From Fimenecus sp045545735 (lineage in GTDB: Bacteria > Bacillota > Clostridia > Oscillospirales > Acutalibacteraceae): DNA of 64,000 nucleotides. The stretch's first letter is position 1. Every line of letters starts with the position of its first letter. The DNA lies in assembly GCA_045545735.1 (NCBI GenBank), contig JAZQBM010000001.1, positions 1 to 64,000 of the forward strand, given 5' to 3'. The notes under the pieces were generated by a model, which saw only the letters and a list, made by a program, of their open reading frames with translations, searched no databases and was not told the origin of the DNA. The position numbers were made by a program, and so were the translations under genes. Below are positions 34,833 to 43,189 of this stretch, piece by piece.

Positions 34833-35858
34833 TTAGTTATTAATAAACTTATCTTCTTCGTTGTTCCAACTGTAAAGTTTTCTAACTTCTTCGCCAACTT
34901 TTTCTGCTGGGTGTTCGCTAGCTAACTTTCTCATAGCCTTGAAGTGTACCTGACGACCTGCTGGTGACATATCAAGCAAGAATTCCTTAGCAAATGAACC
35001 GTCTTGAATGTCAGAAAGAATTTTCTTCATAGCTTTCTTTGTTTCGTCAGTAATGATTTTTGGACCTGTAATGTAGTCACCGTATTCAGCAGTATTTGAA
35101 ATTGAATATCTCATACCTGCAAAACCACTCTGGTAAATGAGGTCAACAATAAGTTTCATTTCGTGAATACATTCAAAGTAAGCGTTTCTTGGGTCATAAC
35201 CTGCTTCGCAAAGTGTTTCAAAACCTGCCTGCATAAGAGCACAAACACCACCACAAAGAACTGCTTGTTCACCGAAAAGGTCTGTTTCAGTTTCTGTTCT
35301 GAAGTCTGTTTCAAGAACACCTGCACGAGCACCACCAATAGCAAGAGCATAAGCAAGAGCCTTGTCAAGAGCCTTACCTGTAGCATCTTGATGAACAGCA
35401 ACAAGACAAGGAACACCTTTACCTGCCTGATATTCTGAACGAACTGTGTGGCCAGGTCCTTTTGGAGCAATCATAGTAACGTCAACGAATGATGGGGGAG
35501 TAATGCAACCGAAATGAACATTGAAACCGTGAGCGAACATAAGCATATCGCCATCTTTAAGGTTTGGCTCAATATCTTTCTTATACATATCAGCCTGTAA
35601 TTCGTCGTTAATAAGAATCATAATAATGTCAGCTTTTTTTGCTGCTTCAGCTGCTGTGTAAACTTCAAAGCCCTGCTTTTCAGCCTTTGCCCAAGATTTA
35701 CTACCTTCGTAAAGACCGATAATAACATTACAACCTGACTCTTTAGCATTAAGAGCGTGAGCGTGACCTTGGCTACCGTAACCGATAACTGCAATGGTCT
35801 TGCCATCTAATAAACCTAAATTACAATCTTCTTGATAAAACATTCTTTGCTGTGACAT
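34833..35858 (-). CDS. ilvC: Ketol-acid reductoisomerase
   Basis: The 341-residue class I enzyme has an N-terminal NAD(P)-binding motif AVIGYGSQGHAHALN and the C-terminal knotted domain containing the metal-binding DLFGEQAVLCGG and FECIHEMKLIVDLIYQSG. It converts acetolactate to dihydroxy-isovalerate. AGGAG precedes the ATG. The start lies downstream of a GntR-type operator, with the regulator gene directly upstream. Confidence 0.96.
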   Translation of the reverse strand: MSQQRMFYQEDCNLGLLDGKTIAVIGYGSQGHAHALNAKESGCNVIIGLYEGSKSWAKAEKQGFEVYTAAEAAKKADIIMILINDELQADMYKKDIEPNLKDGDMLMFAHGFNVHFGCITPPSFVDVTMIAPKGPGHTVRSEYQAGKGVPCLVAVHQDATGKALDKALAYALAIGGARAGVLETDFRTETETDLFGEQAVLCGGVCALMQAGFETLCEAGYDPRNAYFECIHEMKLIVDLIYQSGFAGMRYSISNTAEYGDYITGPKIITDETKKAMKKILSDIQDGSFAKEFLLDMSPAGRQVHFKAMRKLASEHPAEKVGEEVRKLYSWNNEEDKFINN

Positions 35859-35883
35859 AATTAAAATCTCCTATAAATAAAAA

Positions 35884-35929
35884 TAATAGTTGTTTGACAT
35901 CTTGTTTACGTTGTCATACAACTATTATA
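35884..35929. promoter_or_regulatory. GntR/FadR-type operator at the ilvC promoter
   Basis: ATAATAGTTGT (35884-35894) and ACAACTATTAT (35919-35929) are perfect inverted arms. Inside, 35912-35922 (TTGTCATACAA) matches the FadR-family consensus TNGTNNNACNA exactly on both strands. A second copy at 35891-35901 (TTGTTTGACAT) has one mismatch. The element begins at the ilvC -10 box, a position suited to repression. Confidence 0.65.
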
Positions 35930-35951
35930 TATCAGATTATTAAATTGTCAA
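35925..35951 (-). promoter_or_regulatory. Promoter of ilvC
   Basis: On the minus strand TTGACA and TATAAT are perfect but separated by only 15 nt. The -10 overlaps the outer arm of the operator. Confidence 0.55.
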
Positions 35952-35965
35952 TACCTTTTTTCAAA

Positions 35966-36652
35966 TTATTCAAAAGAAATTTTTTCATTGAGGACTGCGT
36001 GGTGCAGGTGAATGGTAACAGCACTCTTAACACCAACTGAATCCCTACTTTTTAAGAAGTTCATAATCATAATGTGGTCTTTATAAGCCTCTTCAGCAAT
36101 AACATCAAGATTATAATTAAGTTCAATAGTCTTTCTAATTGTATTTGTAAGAATAGGTAAGAAATGACCTAAAAACTCATTGTGTGATGCTTTTAAAATT
36201 GCACCGTGAAATGCACTTTCTGATTCAATTCTCTTTGCACCGCGAGGGTCTTTCTTAAGTTCAGCCTGACAAATCTCACCAAGTCGCAAAATTTCTTGGA
36301 TTTCTTCATCAGTAGCACGCTTACAAGCAAGTGCTGCTGCTTCAGGCTCAAAGATAAGACGAGTTTCATATAAATCACGAAGTGTAACCTTTTTGTTTAA
36401 AAAGTCATTTACATCAACATCTTGTGAGTATTGGTCAATCTTTTCAGCAACAAAAGTTCCTTTACCACGCTTAACAACAAGTACACCATTAGAAATAAGC
36501 ATCTTGATAGCCTCACGAAGAGTAGAACGGCTTACACCTAATTCCTGTGATAACTCATTTTCATTAGGCAACTTTTCGCCATAGTTATATTTATGCTCTT
36601 CAACAATCATTCTTTTGAGTGTTTCAGCAGTTCTTTGTGATAAATTTTCCAT
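35966..36652 (-). CDS. GntR-family (FadR/FCD subfamily) transcriptional regulator
   Basis: The 228-residue protein has an N-terminal winged HTH (about 5-70; LPNENELSQELGVSRSTLREA and VKRGKGTFV) and an all-helical FCD ligand-binding domain (about 80-220) with conserved Asp/His positions that usually hold a metal and a small organic acid. It lies between ilvD and ilvC and next to an exact FadR-type operator at the ilvC promoter, so control of branched-chain amino acid synthesis is likely. The ligand is unknown. ATG 36652 with GGAG 8 nt upstream is chosen over TTG 36667. Confidence 0.85.
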   Translation of the reverse strand: MENLSQRTAETLKRMIVEEHKYNYGEKLPNENELSQELGVSRSTLREAIKMLISNGVLVVKRGKGTFVAEKIDQYSQDVDVNDFLNKKVTLRDLYETRLIFEPEAAALACKRATDEEIQEILRLGEICQAELKKDPRGAKRIESESAFHGAILKASHNEFLGHFLPILTNTIRKTIELNYNLDVIAEEAYKDHIMIMNFLKSRDSVGVKSAVTIHLHHAVLNEKISFE

Positions 36653-36687
36653 TGAATATTTCTCCAATCACGAAAACATTAAAATCT

Positions 36688-36716
36688 ACTATACACCATT
36701 ATTTCAAAAAATGCAA
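36688..36716 (-). promoter_or_regulatory. Promoter of the GntR regulator gene
   Basis: On the minus strand TTGCAT and TATAGT are separated by 17 nt. Confidence 0.45.
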
Positions 36717-36742
36717 ATGTAAAATGATTTTCATATTCCCCC

Positions 36743-36771
36743 TTGCAAAATCTAAAACATAAGTATAAAAT
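36743..36771 (+). promoter_or_regulatory. Promoter of ilvD
   Basis: TTGCAA and TAAAAT are separated by 17 nt, 43 nt before the ATG. No clear GntR-type operator is seen here. Confidence 0.5.
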
Positions 36772-36814
36772 ATAGTCTATATCGCAAATTTACTTCATTG
36801 TAGGAGGACTCATT

Positions 36815-38488
36815 ATGAACTTAAGAAGTGAAAATGTAGTAAAAGGTGTTGAAAGAGCGCCTAACAGAAGCCTTTTCTATGCAATGGGCTATACAAAAGA
36901 AGAATTAGAAAGACCATTGATTGCCGTTGTGTCTGCACATAGCGAAATTGTTCCTGGCCATGCTCATCTTGATAAAATTACTGAAGCAGTAAAAGCAGGT
37001 GTCCGTATGGCAGGTGGTACTCCTGTAATGGTGCCCGCAATCGGTGTTTGTGATGGTATTGCAATGGGGCATATCGGTATGAAATACTCACTTGCATCAC
37101 GTGAACTTATTGCAGATAGCGTTGAAACAATGATTATGGCTCACGGCTTTGACGGTGCTGTGCTTGTGCCTAACTGTGATAAGATTGTTCCTGGTATGAT
37201 TATGGCGGCAGTTCGTCTTAACATTCCTGCAGTTGTTTGCTCAGGTGGACCTATGATGTCAGGTCTTGTTGACGGTGTTGAAACATCACTTTCAAAAATG
37301 TTCGAGGCTGTAGGTGCCCGCAAAGCAAATATGATTGACGATTGTAAACTCCTTGAATTTGAAGAAAATGTTTGCCCGGGTTGTGGCTCTTGTTCAGGTA
37401 TGTATACTGCAAACTCAATGAACTGTCTTGCAGAAGCAGTTGGTATTGCTCTTCCCGGCAATGGTACAATCCCTGCAGTACATAGTGGTCGTATTCAACT
37501 TGCAAAACACGCAGGTATGGCAATTATGAACCTTGTTGAAAATGACATAAAAGCTCGCGATATTATCAACGAAAAGTCAATCCGTAACGCTCTTGCTTGT
37601 GATATGGCTCTTGGTTGTTCATCAAACAGTGTTCTCCATCTTCTTGCTATTGCTAATGAGGCAGGCGTTCCTGTCGATTTGCAGATGTTCAACGAGTTCA
37701 GTGCAAAAGTTCCAAATCTTTGCCATTTGGCACCTGCAGGCGGAACACATATGCACGACCTTAACAATGCAGGCGGTATTCCCGCAGTTCAGGCTGAACT
37801 TGCAAAGAAAGACCTTCTTGATTTGTCACTTATTACTGCAACAGGCAAAACAGTTGGCGAAAATATTGAAGGTGCATTCATCAAGAATACAGATGCAATC
37901 CGTCCAATTGATAACCCATATAGCGAAACAGGTGGTATTGCAATTCTTTGGGGTAATATTGCAAAAGACGGTTGTGTAGTTAAGCGTTCAGCCGTAGCAC
38001 CCGAAATGCTTGTTCATTCAGGTCCCGCAAGAGTGTTTAACTCTGAAGATGAAGCAATTGACGCAATCTATAACGGTAAAATTGTTGACGGTGACGTTGT
38101 TGTTATTCGTTACGAAGGTCCTGTTGGTGGACCGGGTATGAGAGAAATGCTCAACCCAACATCAGCACTTGCAGGTATGAAACTTGATAAGACAGTAGCA
38201 CTTATTACTGACGGTCGTTTCAGTGGTGCATCTCGTGGTGCTTCTATTGGTCACGTTTCACCTGAGGCAGCTGTAGGCGGTGAAATCGGTCTTATTTACG
38301 AAGGCGATATTATCGAAATCGATATTCCTGCAAGTAAAATCAATGTTAAAGTTTCTGATGAAGAACTTGCAGAAAGAAGAAAATCATACGTTAAACCTGA
38401 ACCAAATGTTAAATCAGGTTGGCTTGCACGCTATTCAACTCTCGTTTCATCTGCAAAAGACGGTGCAGTTATGAAGAAGGTGTTTTAA
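36815..38488 (+). CDS. ilvD: Dihydroxy-acid dehydratase
   Basis: The 557-residue iron-sulfur enzyme performs the third step of valine/isoleucine synthesis. Cluster ligands are visible in LVPNCDKIVPGM and CPGCGSCSGMYTANSMNC. The C-terminal half contains YEGPVGGPGMREML and ITDGRFSGASRG, typical of IlvD. TAGGAGG lies 9 nt before the ATG. It transcribes away from the GntR regulator. The NERD gene follows after 3 nt and is likely co-transcribed. Confidence 0.96.
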   Translation: MNLRSENVVKGVERAPNRSLFYAMGYTKEELERPLIAVVSAHSEIVPGHAHLDKITEAVKAGVRMAGGTPVMVPAIGVCDGIAMGHIGMKYSLASRELIADSVETMIMAHGFDGAVLVPNCDKIVPGMIMAAVRLNIPAVVCSGGPMMSGLVDGVETSLSKMFEAVGARKANMIDDCKLLEFEENVCPGCGSCSGMYTANSMNCLAEAVGIALPGNGTIPAVHSGRIQLAKHAGMAIMNLVENDIKARDIINEKSIRNALACDMALGCSSNSVLHLLAIANEAGVPVDLQMFNEFSAKVPNLCHLAPAGGTHMHDLNNAGGIPAVQAELAKKDLLDLSLITATGKTVGENIEGAFIKNTDAIRPIDNPYSETGGIAILWGNIAKDGCVVKRSAVAPEMLVHSGPARVFNSEDEAIDAIYNGKIVDGDVVVIRYEGPVGGPGMREMLNPTSALAGMKLDKTVALITDGRFSGASRGASIGHVSPEAAVGGEIGLIYEGDIIEIDIPASKINVKVSDEELAERRKSYVKPEPNVKSGWLARYSTLVSSAKDGAVMKKVF

Positions 38489-38491
38489 TTA

Positions 38492-39241
38492 ATGGCAAAA
38501 GTAGTTCGAATTAAATCTGAACTAAAATCCAATAAAAATAAAGCATTCTGGCACATGTCATTTGCTTTGTTCTTTACAGTTGCGTTCTTTGGTGTTGGTG
38601 CAGGAATGCTTTTTGCGATACTGTTGAGCAAATCTACCTTGCATATTGCTTTTCCATGTATGTTTATGGGTTTGGCACTTGTGTTGTTGGCATTATTTAT
38701 GATTGCAAAACACAATTACGACATTCTCAATGCAGGTGTTAAGGGCGAACAACAAACATTTGAAGTGTTAAAGAAGTTACCAAAAGAATATACGGTAATT
38801 ACAAATCCCGTACTTCATAATCGTGGTTGCGTAAACGAACTTGATTTTGTCATAATCGGCAGAAATGGTGTGTTCGTGGTTGAAAGCAAAAATTATCGCG
38901 GAATAATTACAGGCAAAACATCTGCACAGAACTGGAAACAGATTAAACACGGCAAAAATAAGATTTACGAAAAAGAAGTGAAAAACCCTGCAAAGCAAGC
39001 GTATCGTCAGGGCAGAAGAATGGCAGAAATGTTTATAGATGTTGGCATTTCAGCCGATATTTTCCCGATTCTTTACTTTGTTGACAGCCGTTCAGAACTT
39101 AAAATTACATATGATGCTGAAACAAATGTTGCTATAATCAACAATGAAAATGACTTGATTGATTACATTACAAATTCAAAAGGCAAGCACATAGTTGATA
39201 GTTCTGAATGTGCAGAAATCGTAAGATTCTTTAAAAATTAA
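38492..39241 (+). CDS. NERD-domain membrane protein
   Basis: The 249-residue protein has two membrane segments (about 22-45 and 50-72) followed by a cytoplasmic nuclease-related domain (about 82-200). The NERD core is visible as GVKGEQQTFEVLKKLP, ELDFVIIGRNGVFVVESKNYRG and KNPAKQAYRQGRRM, including the D and ExK residues expected of the restriction-endonuclease-like fold. DNA binding or cleavage is inferred from fold only. It follows ilvD by 3 nt, probably by operon convenience. Confidence 0.8.
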   Translation: MAKVVRIKSELKSNKNKAFWHMSFALFFTVAFFGVGAGMLFAILLSKSTLHIAFPCMFMGLALVLLALFMIAKHNYDILNAGVKGEQQTFEVLKKLPKEYTVITNPVLHNRGCVNELDFVIIGRNGVFVVESKNYRGIITGKTSAQNWKQIKHGKNKIYEKEVKNPAKQAYRQGRRMAEMFIDVGISADIFPILYFVDSRSELKITYDAETNVAIINNENDLIDYITNSKGKHIVDSSECAEIVRFFKN

Positions 39242-39250
39242 TAAAGACAT

Positions 39251-39298
39251 ATTGTCCATAATATCTGCATAAATTTTAGTGGTGATATTATGGACAAT
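39251..39298 (+). promoter_or_regulatory. 15-bp perfect inverted repeat spanning the spoIVFA-like start codon
   Basis: ATTGTCCATAATATC (39251-39265) and GATATTATGGACAAT (39284-39298) are perfectly complementary with an 18-nt loop, and AATTTTT follows. The ATG at 39290 lies in the 3-prime arm, and the ribosome binding site GTGGTGA lies at its edge. In long transcripts the start codon would be paired, and the T-run could also allow termination. Confidence 0.7.
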
Positions 39299-40030
39299 AA
39301 TTTTTATGAAGTACCACGTGAACGCAGAAAAACAACCCAAAATCAAAAGTCGAAAAACTTTATGACACGAATTATTATAATTCAACTTGTTTTGTCGCTT
39401 ATAATTACGGGAGTGTTGTTTTTTGTGTGCAGAACTGACAGTAATCTTTCACAGAATATAAAGACTTTTTATAACGGAATTTGTCAAACTGATATTGCAG
39501 TGTCAGAAATTTTTGGAAGTTTGAAAAATGTTGTGAAAGAAACTTTTTCCCCAAGTGTTGAAACTGAAAACGGAGCGGGAGAAACTGAAACCACAACGGG
39601 AGAAAAGGCGGTCTTTTCTCCCGTTTTTTTGACTGTAAAATTGGAAACGCCAATAAAAGAGGGTAATATTACTTCAAAATTCGGTTATCGTGTAAGCCCT
39701 ATTACAAATAAATATTCTTTACATTCAGGTCTTGATATTTCCGCACCCGAAAATACTAAAATTTATTCTGCCTATGACGGCATAGTAGAAAAAGCAGAAT
39801 ATCACGCAATTAACGGAAATTATATTGTAATAAAGCATAGTGATAACCTTAAAACCACATATAATCATTGTAATAAATTGCTTGTAAATGTGGGTGAAAC
39901 CATCAAAAAAGGTGAAGTTATAGCCATTGTAGGTGCTACAGGCTGGGCTACGGGTAACCATTTGCACTTTGAAGTATTGTTGAACGGTAAATATGTAAAT
40001 CCCTTGTATGTGTTGAATTATGATTTTTAA
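39290..40030 (+). CDS. SpoIVFA-like M23 (LytM) family membrane protein
   Basis: The 246-residue protein has one membrane segment (about 26-46) and a C-terminal LytM/M23 domain (about 120-240). The M23 zinc ligands appear intact: H and D in YSLHSGLDI and the HxH of GNHLHFEV, whereas many sporulation homologues have lost them. The next gene, overlapping by 11 nt, encodes an M50 protease of the SpoIVFB type, so this is probably the SpoIVFA partner that holds and inhibits SpoIVFB in the outer forespore membrane. A cell-wall hydrolase role (SpoIIQ-like) remains possible. Confidence 0.75.
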   Translation: MDNNFYEVPRERRKTTQNQKSKNFMTRIIIIQLVLSLIITGVLFFVCRTDSNLSQNIKTFYNGICQTDIAVSEIFGSLKNVVKETFSPSVETENGAGETETTTGEKAVFSPVFLTVKLETPIKEGNITSKFGYRVSPITNKYSLHSGLDISAPENTKIYSAYDGIVEKAEYHAINGNYIVIKHSDNLKTTYNHCNKLLVNVGETIKKGEVIAIVGATGWATGNHLHFEVLLNGKYVNPLYVLNYDF

Positions 40031-40625
40031 TATTTTCGGCGTAAAAGTAGAAATTACTTTCTGGTTTGTAGCACTCATTACGTTTATAATTTCATTGAAT
40101 GCACCGTCAAATGTACTTATAACCATATTTTCATCGTTGCTACACGAAACGGGACATATTTTAATGATGACATCTGTGGGCAATAAGCCCCAAGCCGTAA
40201 AATTTGAAATAACGGGTATGAATATAATCCGTCAACCTGATTTGAAAATCAGTGCAAAAAATGAGATTTTAATAGCCATTGGCGGACCATTAATAAATTT
40301 TCTGTGCTTTCTAATTTCAGTAATTATACTTTGTGTTCATAATAATGAAAACATTCTTACGTTTGGTTGCATTAATTTAATACTTATGACCTTTAATCTG
40401 TTGCCTGTAAAAAGACTTGACGGTGGAATGGCACTGTTTTATATTCTATCGCAAAAATATGATAATAACATCTGCTCAAAAATCCTTAAAATAACATCAA
40501 TATTTTTTATCACAATTATTTACTTGTGGGGATTTTATGTGTTCATATCAAGCGAATATAACATTTCGCTTATAATTGTTGCAATTTTCTTAACTCTTTC
40601 AATGCTTGGTAATAATGATTATTGA
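40020..40625 (+). CDS. SpoIVFB-like site-2 protease (M50)
   Basis: The 201-residue intramembrane metalloprotease has about five to six hydrophobic segments. Its zinc motif is HETGH (HExxH) within SSLLHETGHILMM near residue 43, and its third-ligand motif is LLPVKRLDGGMALFYIL near 130. In Bacillus SpoIVFB cleaves pro-SigK to its active form. The presence of an intact sigK at 3890 with a pro-sequence makes it the likely substrate. The C-terminal CBS domain of SpoIVFB is missing, as in several clostridial proteins, so ATP-responsive control may differ. Confidence 0.8.
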   Translation: MIFNIFGVKVEITFWFVALITFIISLNAPSNVLITIFSSLLHETGHILMMTSVGNKPQAVKFEITGMNIIRQPDLKISAKNEILIAIGGPLINFLCFLISVIILCVHNNENILTFGCINLILMTFNLLPVKRLDGGMALFYILSQKYDNNICSKILKITSIFFITIIYLWGFYVFISSEYNISLIIVAIFLTLSMLGNNDY

Positions 40626-40650
40626 AATCGGTCGTAATTTGTAGTAAAAT
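40622..40650 (+). promoter_or_regulatory. Promoter of the radical SAM pair
   Basis: TTGAAA and TAAAAT are separated by 17 nt. The -35 overlaps the end of the SpoIVFB-like gene. Confidence 0.55.
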
Positions 40651-40680
40651 AATATGAATATATTTTTGTGAGGTTTCACT

Positions 40681-42525
40681 ATGGTTAAAAAGGAAGTTGA
40701 AAAACTGCTAAAAAAAGTTCAAAAACCTGCTCGTTATACAGGTGGCGAACTTAATAGCGTTATAAAAGATAAAAACAGCGTAAAACTTCGTTATGCATTT
40801 TGTTTCCCCGATAACTATGAAATCGGTATGTCACATCTTGGTATGAAAATTCTTTATAGTCTTGTAAATGAACGTGATGATGCTTGGTGTGAACGTGTAT
40901 TTGCCCCTTGGGATGATATGGAAGCACTAATGCGTGAAAACGGAGTTAAACTTTATGCTCTTGAAAGCGGAGATGCTCTTGATGAGTTCGATTTAATCGG
41001 ATTTTCATTACAATACGAATTAAGTTACACAAATGTACTTAATATGCTTAACTTGGGCGGTGTACCTGTTCTTAAAAAGGACAGAACTGCACTTACACCA
41101 ATTGTTATTGCAGGCGGCCCTTGTGTGTGTAACCCTGAACCAATGGTTGACTTTGTTGACATTTTCTTACCGGGTGAAGGCGAAGAAGTTACAAATGATA
41201 TTGTTGATTTGCTTATAAAACATAAAGAAATGGGTTCAACAAGGCTTGAGTTTTTGCATGAAGTAGCAAAAATTCAAGGCGTTTATGTGCCCGAATTTTA
41301 TAATGTGGATTATAACGAAGATGGTACTATCAAAGCAGTTCATAATTTTGAAACTGCACCTGAAAAAGTACAGAAAAGAATTGTTAGCGACCTTGACAAT
41401 GCTCACTATCCAAAAGATTTTATTGTTCCGTTTATTGATGTTGTTCAGGACAGAACTGTGGGCGAAGTTTTCCGCGGTTGCACTCGTGGTTGTCGCTTCT
41501 GTCAGGCTTGCTTCATAAGCCGACCAATTCGTGAAAAGTCCCCTGAAGTTATTAATGAGCAATGCCGTAGAATAAGCGACGCAACAGGTTATGATGAAAT
41601 TTCACTTTGTTCATTATCAACAAGCGATTACACAAAAATTGAAAAACTTATTCCAATGCTTTTTAATTGGGCATTAAAAGAGAATATTAATGTTTCTTTG
41701 CCATCACTTCGTGTTGATAATTTCTCTGACGAACTTATGGAAGAACTTAAAAAAGTTCGTCGTAGTGGTCTTACTTTTGCACCTGAAGCAGGTACTCAAC
41801 GTCTTCGTGATGCTATCAACAAAAACGTTACCGAAGAAGAAGTTCTCCGTACGGCTCTTAAAGCGTTTGACGGCGGTTGGACAAGCGTTAAACTTTACTT
41901 TATGATGGGACTTCCTACTGAAACTATGGAAGATATTGCAGGTATTGCAGACCTTGCCCAAAAGGTTGTTGATACATTCTATCACAACCCTAATAAAGAA
42001 AAGGGGAAAGGTGTGCAGGTTAATATCAGCGTTGCATCTTTTGTTCCAAAACCATTTACACCATTCCAATGGGAGCCACAGGATAAAGGCGAATTGCTTA
42101 TAGAAAAACAAAAGCATCTGCTTTCAAGCGTAAAAAGCCGTAAAATTTCTGTAAGTTATCATCAGTCAGAAACATCAGTACTTGAAGGTGTTTTTGCACG
42201 TGGTGACCGTCGTCTTGGTGAAGTTATCTATAAGGCTTGGCAAAAGGGCTGTAAGTTTGATGCGTGGGATGAGTTCTTTGACTATTCAAAATGGGCAGAA
42301 GCGTTCCGCGAATGTAATCTCACTACTGATTTCTATACAAGTCGTAAGCGTGAGTACAGCGAAATTCTTCCTTGGGAAATTATGGATTACGGTATCCGTA
42401 AAGAGTTCCTTATTGAAGAAAACAAGAAAGCACACGAAAGTGTTACAACACCGCAATGTCGCATTAAATGTTCCGCTTGTGGTGCTAATAAACTGAACGG
42501 AGGAAACTGCGATGCCAGAAAATAA
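40681..42525 (+). CDS. Radical SAM protein, TIGR03960 type
   Basis: The 614-residue protein has a B12-binding-like N-terminal domain (about 30-190; YEIGMSHLGMKILYS, IVIAGGPCVCNPEPM) and a radical SAM domain with the Fe-S motif Cys267, Cys271 and Cys274 in RGCTRGCRFCQAC. The C-terminus has a Cys-rich knuckle (CRIKCSACGANKLNGGNC). This family always occurs with, or is fused to, the DUF2344 protein encoded next. Its reaction is not established. It overlaps the next gene by 14 nt. Confidence 0.9.
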   Translation: MVKKEVEKLLKKVQKPARYTGGELNSVIKDKNSVKLRYAFCFPDNYEIGMSHLGMKILYSLVNERDDAWCERVFAPWDDMEALMRENGVKLYALESGDALDEFDLIGFSLQYELSYTNVLNMLNLGGVPVLKKDRTALTPIVIAGGPCVCNPEPMVDFVDIFLPGEGEEVTNDIVDLLIKHKEMGSTRLEFLHEVAKIQGVYVPEFYNVDYNEDGTIKAVHNFETAPEKVQKRIVSDLDNAHYPKDFIVPFIDVVQDRTVGEVFRGCTRGCRFCQACFISRPIREKSPEVINEQCRRISDATGYDEISLCSLSTSDYTKIEKLIPMLFNWALKENINVSLPSLRVDNFSDELMEELKKVRRSGLTFAPEAGTQRLRDAINKNVTEEEVLRTALKAFDGGWTSVKLYFMMGLPTETMEDIAGIADLAQKVVDTFYHNPNKEKGKGVQVNISVASFVPKPFTPFQWEPQDKGELLIEKQKHLLSSVKSRKISVSYHQSETSVLEGVFARGDRRLGEVIYKAWQKGCKFDAWDEFFDYSKWAEAFRECNLTTDFYTSRKREYSEILPWEIMDYGIRKEFLIEENKKAHESVTTPQCRIKCSACGANKLNGGNCDARK

Positions 42526-43189
42526 ATGGACAGATGTCAGAATGTTTTTTGAAAAAACAGGTATGGCAAAATTTATTTCACATCTTGATACCGTTCGTTG
42601 CGTAACACGTGCTATGAAGCGTGCAAATGTGCCGATTTGGTTTACAGAAGGATTTAATCCGCACGCATTTATGAGCTTTGCTATGCCCTTGTCATTAGGC
42701 TTTGAAAGCTACTGTGAAACCGTTGACTTCCGTCTTACAGAAGACGTAAATCTTGAAGAATTAGCAGAAAAACTTAATAATGCTTTGCCCGTTGATATCA
42801 CAGTTAAAAAGATTGCAATACCACAAATGTCACCAAATGATATTCGTTGGGCGGAGTATAAAATTATCTTTAATAATCCTGATGAAATACTCTTAAATAC
42901 CGCTGAAAAAACACTCTTATCAAATGAAATCATTGTAGAGAAAAAAGCGAAACAGGGAAGAAAAAAAGTAGCGAAAGAAGTAAATATTAAAGAACATATC
43001 AAGTCCTTTGAGTTGAAAAACGAAAACGGCAAACTTGTTCTTAAAACAGTTTTGTCATCAGGTACAAGCGTGAATATTAATCCTATGCTTTTAATCGGTG
43101 CTCTTGTTAGGAATACAGAAACTGATGAACAAGATGTCGATATAATCAAAATTCAATCTTATACAGAAAATATGGAAGAATTTAAATAA
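42512..43189 (+). CDS. DUF2344 (TIGR03936) radical-SAM-linked protein
   Basis: The 225-residue protein begins with TDVRMFFEKTGMAKFISHLD, then TRAMKRANVPIWFTEGFNPHAFMSFAMPLSLGFE, which are characteristic of this family. In many bacteria it is fused to the C-terminus of the TIGR03960 radical SAM protein. Here the two are separate but overlapping. The function is unknown. It is followed without gap by an MFS gene (TAATG). Confidence 0.88.
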   Translation: MPENKWTDVRMFFEKTGMAKFISHLDTVRCVTRAMKRANVPIWFTEGFNPHAFMSFAMPLSLGFESYCETVDFRLTEDVNLEELAEKLNNALPVDITVKKIAIPQMSPNDIRWAEYKIIFNNPDEILLNTAEKTLLSNEIIVEKKAKQGRKKVAKEVNIKEHIKSFELKNENGKLVLKTVLSSGTSVNINPMLLIGALVRNTETDEQDVDIIKIQSYTENMEEFK

